From Leifsonia sp. EB41 (lineage in GTDB: Bacteria; Actinomycetota; Actinomycetes; Actinomycetales; Microbacteriaceae), in the NCBI RefSeq assembly GCF_041262565.1, contig NZ_JBGCCJ010000001.1:1116001-1180000 (forward strand): a DNA stretch of 64,000 nt. The letters are read 5' to 3'. A program made the position numbers and the translations under genes. This document shows positions 58,939 through 64,000 of the stretch, piece by piece (position 1 is the first letter of the stretch; each line of letters begins with the position of its first letter). The notes under the pieces were generated by a model. The model was given only the letters and a program-made list of their open reading frames with translations. It did not search any database and was not told where the DNA came from.

Positions 58939-59628
58939 TCAGGCCTCGACGAAGATGTGCGCTGCGAGCTCGTTCGGGAGTTCGAGGCCGGCCTCGAAGC
59001 CCTCGATCTGCACGGTGACGTACGAGCCTGCTGCAGCGAAAGTGCCGGTCGAGCCCGGAAACACCCCGGCCTGCTTGAGCTGGAGGAGCAGCTCGGGGTC
59101 GACCTGCGCCGGCTCGCCCAGACGGCGGATCCTGGCAGTCACCTCAGAATCGGGGCCGCGCACGACGTCGACGAGGTTGACGAGATTCTCAGTGGAGGCT
59201 GCGTCAGGGGCGCCCAGTTCGGCGAGCCCGGGGATGGGGTTGCCGTACGGGGACTCAGTGGGGTGGCCGAGCATGGTGATGAGCTTTCGCTCGACCTGCT
59301 CGCTCATGACGTGCTCCCAGCGGCACGCCTCCTCGTGCACGTACTCCCACTCCAGCTCGATCACGTCGCTGAGCAGGCGCTCGGCGAGGCGGTGTTTGCG
59401 CATGACGTGCACGGCCTTGCGGCGGCCGTCGTCGGTGAGCTCCAGGTGGCGGTCGCCGGAGACGACGACGAGCCCGTCGCGCTCCATCCGGCCAACGGTC
59501 TGGGAGACGGTCGGGCCGGAGTGGCCGAGACGCTCGGAGATGCGCGCGCGCAGCGGGACGATGTTGTCCTCCTCCAGCTCCAGGATGGTGCGAAGGTACA
59601 TCTCAGTCGTGTCGATCAGGTCGGTCAT
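58939..59628 (-). CDS. DtxR/IdeR-family metal-dependent repressor
   Basis: ATG 59628 (MTDLIDTTEMYLRTI) with GGAGGGG upstream gives 229 aa. The N-terminal winged helix (RISERLGHSGPTVSQTVGRM) and dimerisation domain carry the metal ligands of DtxR (Cys, Glu and His in EEACRWEHV; Glu and His in HRLAERLLSDVIELEWEYVH). A C-terminal SH3-like domain (SYVTVQIEGFEAGLEL) is present, as in DtxR and IdeR. It represses iron (or manganese) uptake genes when metal is bound. A longer in-frame start at 59751 is unlikely. Confidence 0.92.
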   Translation of the reverse strand: MTDLIDTTEMYLRTILELEEDNIVPLRARISERLGHSGPTVSQTVGRMERDGLVVVSGDRHLELTDDGRRKAVHVMRKHRLAERLLSDVIELEWEYVHEEACRWEHVMSEQVERKLITMLGHPTESPYGNPIPGLAELGAPDAASTENLVNLVDVVRGPDSEVTARIRRLGEPAQVDPELLLQLKQAGVFPGSTGTFAAAGSYVTVQIEGFEAGLELPNELAAHIFVEA

Positions 59629-59712
59629 GAACCCCTCCGTGCAGGCCGCGCGATTCTGCGGATACGAGCCTACTTGCTGCCGGCGACGCCGAGGTGACGG
59701 CACCCCGCGTAG

Positions 59713-60879
<1,167 letters not shown>

Positions 60880-61106
60880 GCCGGACGCAGGACCGAGGAC
60901 GAAGGGACGGACCGATCGTGCGACTGTGGCTGCGCGACGACGAGCGCCGTCCCGACCCGGTGCCCGTGCCGACGGACAGCCGCCGGGCGGTGCTCGTCGG
61001 CATCGGGCTCTGGGTGCTCGCGCTGATCCCGACGCTCGTCTTCGCCGGCCCGATCACCGCCGCCGGTGGCGGTTGGTGGATCTGGACGGTGGTCGTCGGG
61101 ATCGCG

Positions 61107-62007
<901 letters not shown>

Positions 62008-62015
<8 letters not shown>

Positions 62016-62388
62016 CCAGGTCGTCCGCAACCCGGCGCAGCACTGCCGCGATCTTGGCGCCGTGCGCCTTGTCGGGGTACTTGCCGCGGCGCAGGTTGGC
62101 GCCGATGCCGTCGAGCAGCTTCACGAGGTCCTCGACGATGATCGCCATGTCGTCTGCGGACTTGCGCTTCATCTTCACCAGGCTCGGAGGGGCCTCCAGC
62201 ACGCGCACCGACAGGGCCTGCGCGCCGCGCTTGCCGTCGGCGATGCCGAACTCGAGCCGCGACCCCGCCTTCACGACGGCGCCGGCGGGCAGCGCCGAGG
62301 CGTGCAGGAAGACCTCCTGGCCGTCATCGGTGGCGATGAAGCCGAAGCCCTTCTCTTCGTCGTAGAACTTGACCTTGCCGGTTGGCAT
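62008..62388 (-). CDS. Cold-shock-domain protein with C-terminal extension
   Basis: This 126-aa protein has a full cold-shock domain (MPTGKVKFYDEEKGFGFIAT, with RNP1 KGFGFI and RNP2-like VFLHAS) in residues 1-70, followed by a helical extension (DDMAIIVEDLVKLLDGIGAN) that ordinary CspA proteins lack. It should bind single-stranded RNA or DNA. It is the first gene of a two-gene unit with DUF3027, divergent from the small membrane protein. Confidence 0.92.
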
Positions 62389-62431
62389 GGGAACCTCACT
62401 TCACATGGGGGATCGAATGACCAACCTCAAT

Positions 62432-62437
62432 TATCCT
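62432..62437 (+). promoter_or_regulatory. -10 box for a leaderless mRNA
   Basis: TATCCT lies seven bases before GTG 62445. No ribosome site precedes that codon, so the transcript probably starts at the GTG itself. No good -35 is seen. Confidence 0.4.
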
Positions 62438-62444
62438 TGATTTC

Positions 62445-62732
62445 GTGACCCAACAGACCCCACCGCCGGCATCGCGGCTCCAGCGCGTCCTCTCCTACAT
62501 CGCCGCGGCGCTCGTGATCGTCTCGTTGCTGTGCATCGCAGCGATCCTGATCGGGTCCGCGCTCGGCGGGATGCCGCAGCAGGGCGCAGGTCAGGGACTG
62601 TGGCCGGCGGTCATCGTCTTCCCGCTCATCGCGTTCCCGATCGCCTTCGTGCTGGTCATCATCATCATCGTCTCCAGCAGTCGCCAGCGCAGCCGGGCAG
62701 CTAAAGCCGCAGGGCCGAAGGACCGACGCTGA
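62445..62732 (+). CDS. Small two-helix membrane protein
   Basis: This 95-aa protein starts with GTG 62445 (VTQQTPPPASRLQRVLSYIA). Two long membrane helices (YIAAALVIVSLLCIAAILIG and AVIVFPLIAFPIAFVLVIII) flank a short Gly/Gln loop, and the C-terminus is basic. It is not recognised; its position between the cold-shock and helicase genes is typical of Microbacteriaceae gene order. Confidence 0.75.
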   Translation: MTQQTPPPASRLQRVLSYIAAALVIVSLLCIAAILIGSALGGMPQQGAGQGLWPAVIVFPLIAFPIAFVLVIIIIVSSSRQRSRAAKAAGPKDRR

Positions 62733-62754
62733 CCTCCCCCTCCGGACCGCCGCG

Positions 62755-64000
62755 ATGACGACGACGCTCGCTCTGGCGGCGAGGCTCCGCGCGCTGCCGA
62801 ACGACGAGCTCGCCGCCCTGCTCCGTACCCGTCCGGTGCGCCGGGCCGGCATCTCCGACTTCTTCGATCTGGCCGAGGCGCTGCTGGACCCGGAGTCCGT
62901 GCAGCGGGCGCTCGCCCCGCTCGACCGGCTGCGGCTCGCCACCCTCGCGGTGCTCGGCGAGGCGGACGGCGCCCAGACCGTCGATGGGATCGTCACCCGG
63001 CTCGGCGGCCATCCCGCGACCGCCGGCACGACGACGGAGGCTGTCCGCGGCACCGTCGACGCGCTCGCCGCCCTCGCCCTCCTGCACCCCACGGACGACG
63101 GCGCCGCCGCCTATGACGCCGTCACCGCTCGGCTCGCCGCCTGGCCGGCGCTCGGCCTCCCCCGGCCGGCGACCTTGCTCGACACCGCGCCTCCCGCCGT
63201 CCCGGAGCCGCTCACGGCCGCTGAGCTGGCCGCATCGGAGCGGCTCGCCGCCGAGCGCGCGTTCGAGGCCGTCGCGGGCGTGTCCGAGTTGCTGACCGAG
63301 CTCGGCCGCGAGGGCGCGCGGGAGCTCCAGAAGGGCGGCCTCGCCCTGCCTGCTGCCAAGCGCCTCGCGGACGCGCTGGCGGTCGACGCCGCCGTCGTCC
63401 CCGTCGCGCTCTCCGTCGCCGCCCGCGCCGGGCTGGCCGCGGTCGCGGACGGGCTCTGGCTGCCGACCGCCGAGGTCGCCGCCTGGCAGCACTCCACGAC
63501 AGCGGACCGCTGGCGCGACCTCGCCGGAGCCTGGCTCGCCGGCCTCCCCGCCGACGTGCGCGCCCTGCTCACGGCGCGCAGCCGGTCGCCGTGGGGCGAG
63601 CCGCTGCGCGCCCACCTCGCCTGGCTCTACCCTGCGGCGGTCGCCGAGACCGAGCAGCGCGTCGACGAGTACATCCGGGAGGCCGAGTGGCTCGGCGTCA
63701 CAGCGGACCGGTCCCCCGGCGACGCGGGAGCCCTGCTCCTGGAGGCCGGGCCCGCAGCGGCCACCGCCGCGATGGTCGTGCACTTCCCCGCCGAGGTGTC
63801 CCAGGTCTACCTGCAGCACGATCTGAGCGTCATCTCGCCCGGCCCGCTCGCGCCCGACGTGGAGGCCCGGCTGCGCACGATGGCCGACCTGGAGAGCAGG
63901 GCTCTCGCCTCCACGTTCCGGTTCTCGGCGGCCTCCATCGACCGCGCGGTGACCGCGGGCGAGACGGCCGCGAGCATCCACGACTTCCTCGCGGCGGTCT
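62755..64000 (+). CDS. XPB/Ssl2-like helicase-associated protein (partial)
   Basis: The frame opens at ATG 62755 (MTTTLALAARLRALPNDELA) and stays open to the window end, 415 codons. The visible part is the helical N-terminal domain found before XPB-like helicases (VYLQHDLSVISPGPLAPDVE, then RFSAASIDRAVTAGETAASI near the end). The DNA-binding helicase_C_3 region is thus partly seen; no Walker motif is in view. It probably works with an XPB-type helicase encoded further right. No good ribosome site is visible, so the start may be slightly off. Confidence 0.75.
   Translation, partial: MTTTLALAARLRALPNDELAALLRTRPVRRAGISDFFDLAEALLDPESVQRALAPLDRLRLATLAVLGEADGAQTVDGIVTRLGGHPATAGTTTEAVRGTVDALAALALLHPTDDGAAAYDAVTARLAAWPALGLPRPATLLDTAPPAVPEPLTAAELAASERLAAERAFEAVAGVSELLTELGREGARELQKGGLALPAAKRLADALAVDAAVVPVALSVAARAGLAAVADGLWLPTAEVAAWQHSTTADRWRDLAGAWLAGLPADVRALLTARSRSPWGEPLRAHLAWLYPAAVAETEQRVDEYIREAEWLGVTADRSPGDAGALLLEAGPAAATAAMVVHFPAEVSQVYLQHDLSVISPGPLAPDVEARLRTMADLESRALASTFRFSAASIDRAVTAGETAASIHDFLAAV

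Overview
The window is high-GC actinobacterial DNA. Gene content (DUF2510, DUF2530 and DUF3027 proteins, a mycobacterial-type SerC, a DtxR-family repressor, an NlpC/P60 hydrolase, several GTG/TTG starts and probable leaderless mRNAs) points to a member of the Microbacteriaceae, for example Leifsonia or a close relative. The genus is an inference from gene content; no 16S rRNA gene is present.

Left chromosomal part (1-26.9 kb). It opens with a truncated gene, an SDR and an FAD monooxygenase, followed by a secreted metallophosphoesterase with a PKD domain. A patatin-like lipase diverges from a LacI-type regulator across an intergenic region with five copies of one 18-bp operator-like site. Downstream lies a carbohydrate operon: lipoprotein binding protein, two permeases, a GH1-type glycosidase and a GH43 gene broken by one extra C. 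Then come small enzymes, a SPW-repeat membrane protein next to its probable TetR repressor with a good promoter/operator, a LuxR-type regulator beside a flavin monooxygenase, ArfB, and a five-gene minus-strand operon (two epoxide-hydrolase-type enzymes, a thioredoxin-like protein, a beta-carbonic anhydrase, an esterase). A phosphotransferase closes this part.

Genomic island (about 26.9-56.8 kb). It is inserted at the 3' end of a tRNA-Arg(CCT) gene. Copies of the tRNA 3' end lie at both ends, and identical 21-bp direct repeats (candidate integrase arm sites) lie inside both ends. A third att-like sequence at 53.84 kb, joined to the last codons of a second integrase, suggests two elements accreted in tandem. 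The island carries an IS481-family insertion, a TrwC-type relaxase without type IV secretion genes, a tyrosine integrase with an altered catalytic residue, and dense defence cargo. The main defence block (39.9-28.5 kb) is entirely on the minus strand: an 80-aa protein, a dGTPase, an AAA ATPase and S8 protease pair (IetAS type), then an MmeI-like N6-adenine methyltransferase, an SF2 helicase and a GIY-YIG nuclease. A GmrSD-type DUF262/DUF1524 enzyme, a possible Mrr-like domain protein, an XRE/nucleotidyltransferase pair (the toxin frameshifted) and two convergent membrane-anchored proteins complete it. A two-component system, an FMO and small membrane proteins are passengers.

Right chromosomal part (56.8-64 kb). 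After the tRNA come an HNH endonuclease preceded by an 86-codon ORF with Cys/His repeats and an internal terminator (possible attenuation), an NlpC/P60 hydrolase, a DtxR-family regulator, serC, a DUF2530 protein, a DUF3027 protein, a cold-shock protein, a small membrane protein and the 5' part of an XPB-like helicase gene.
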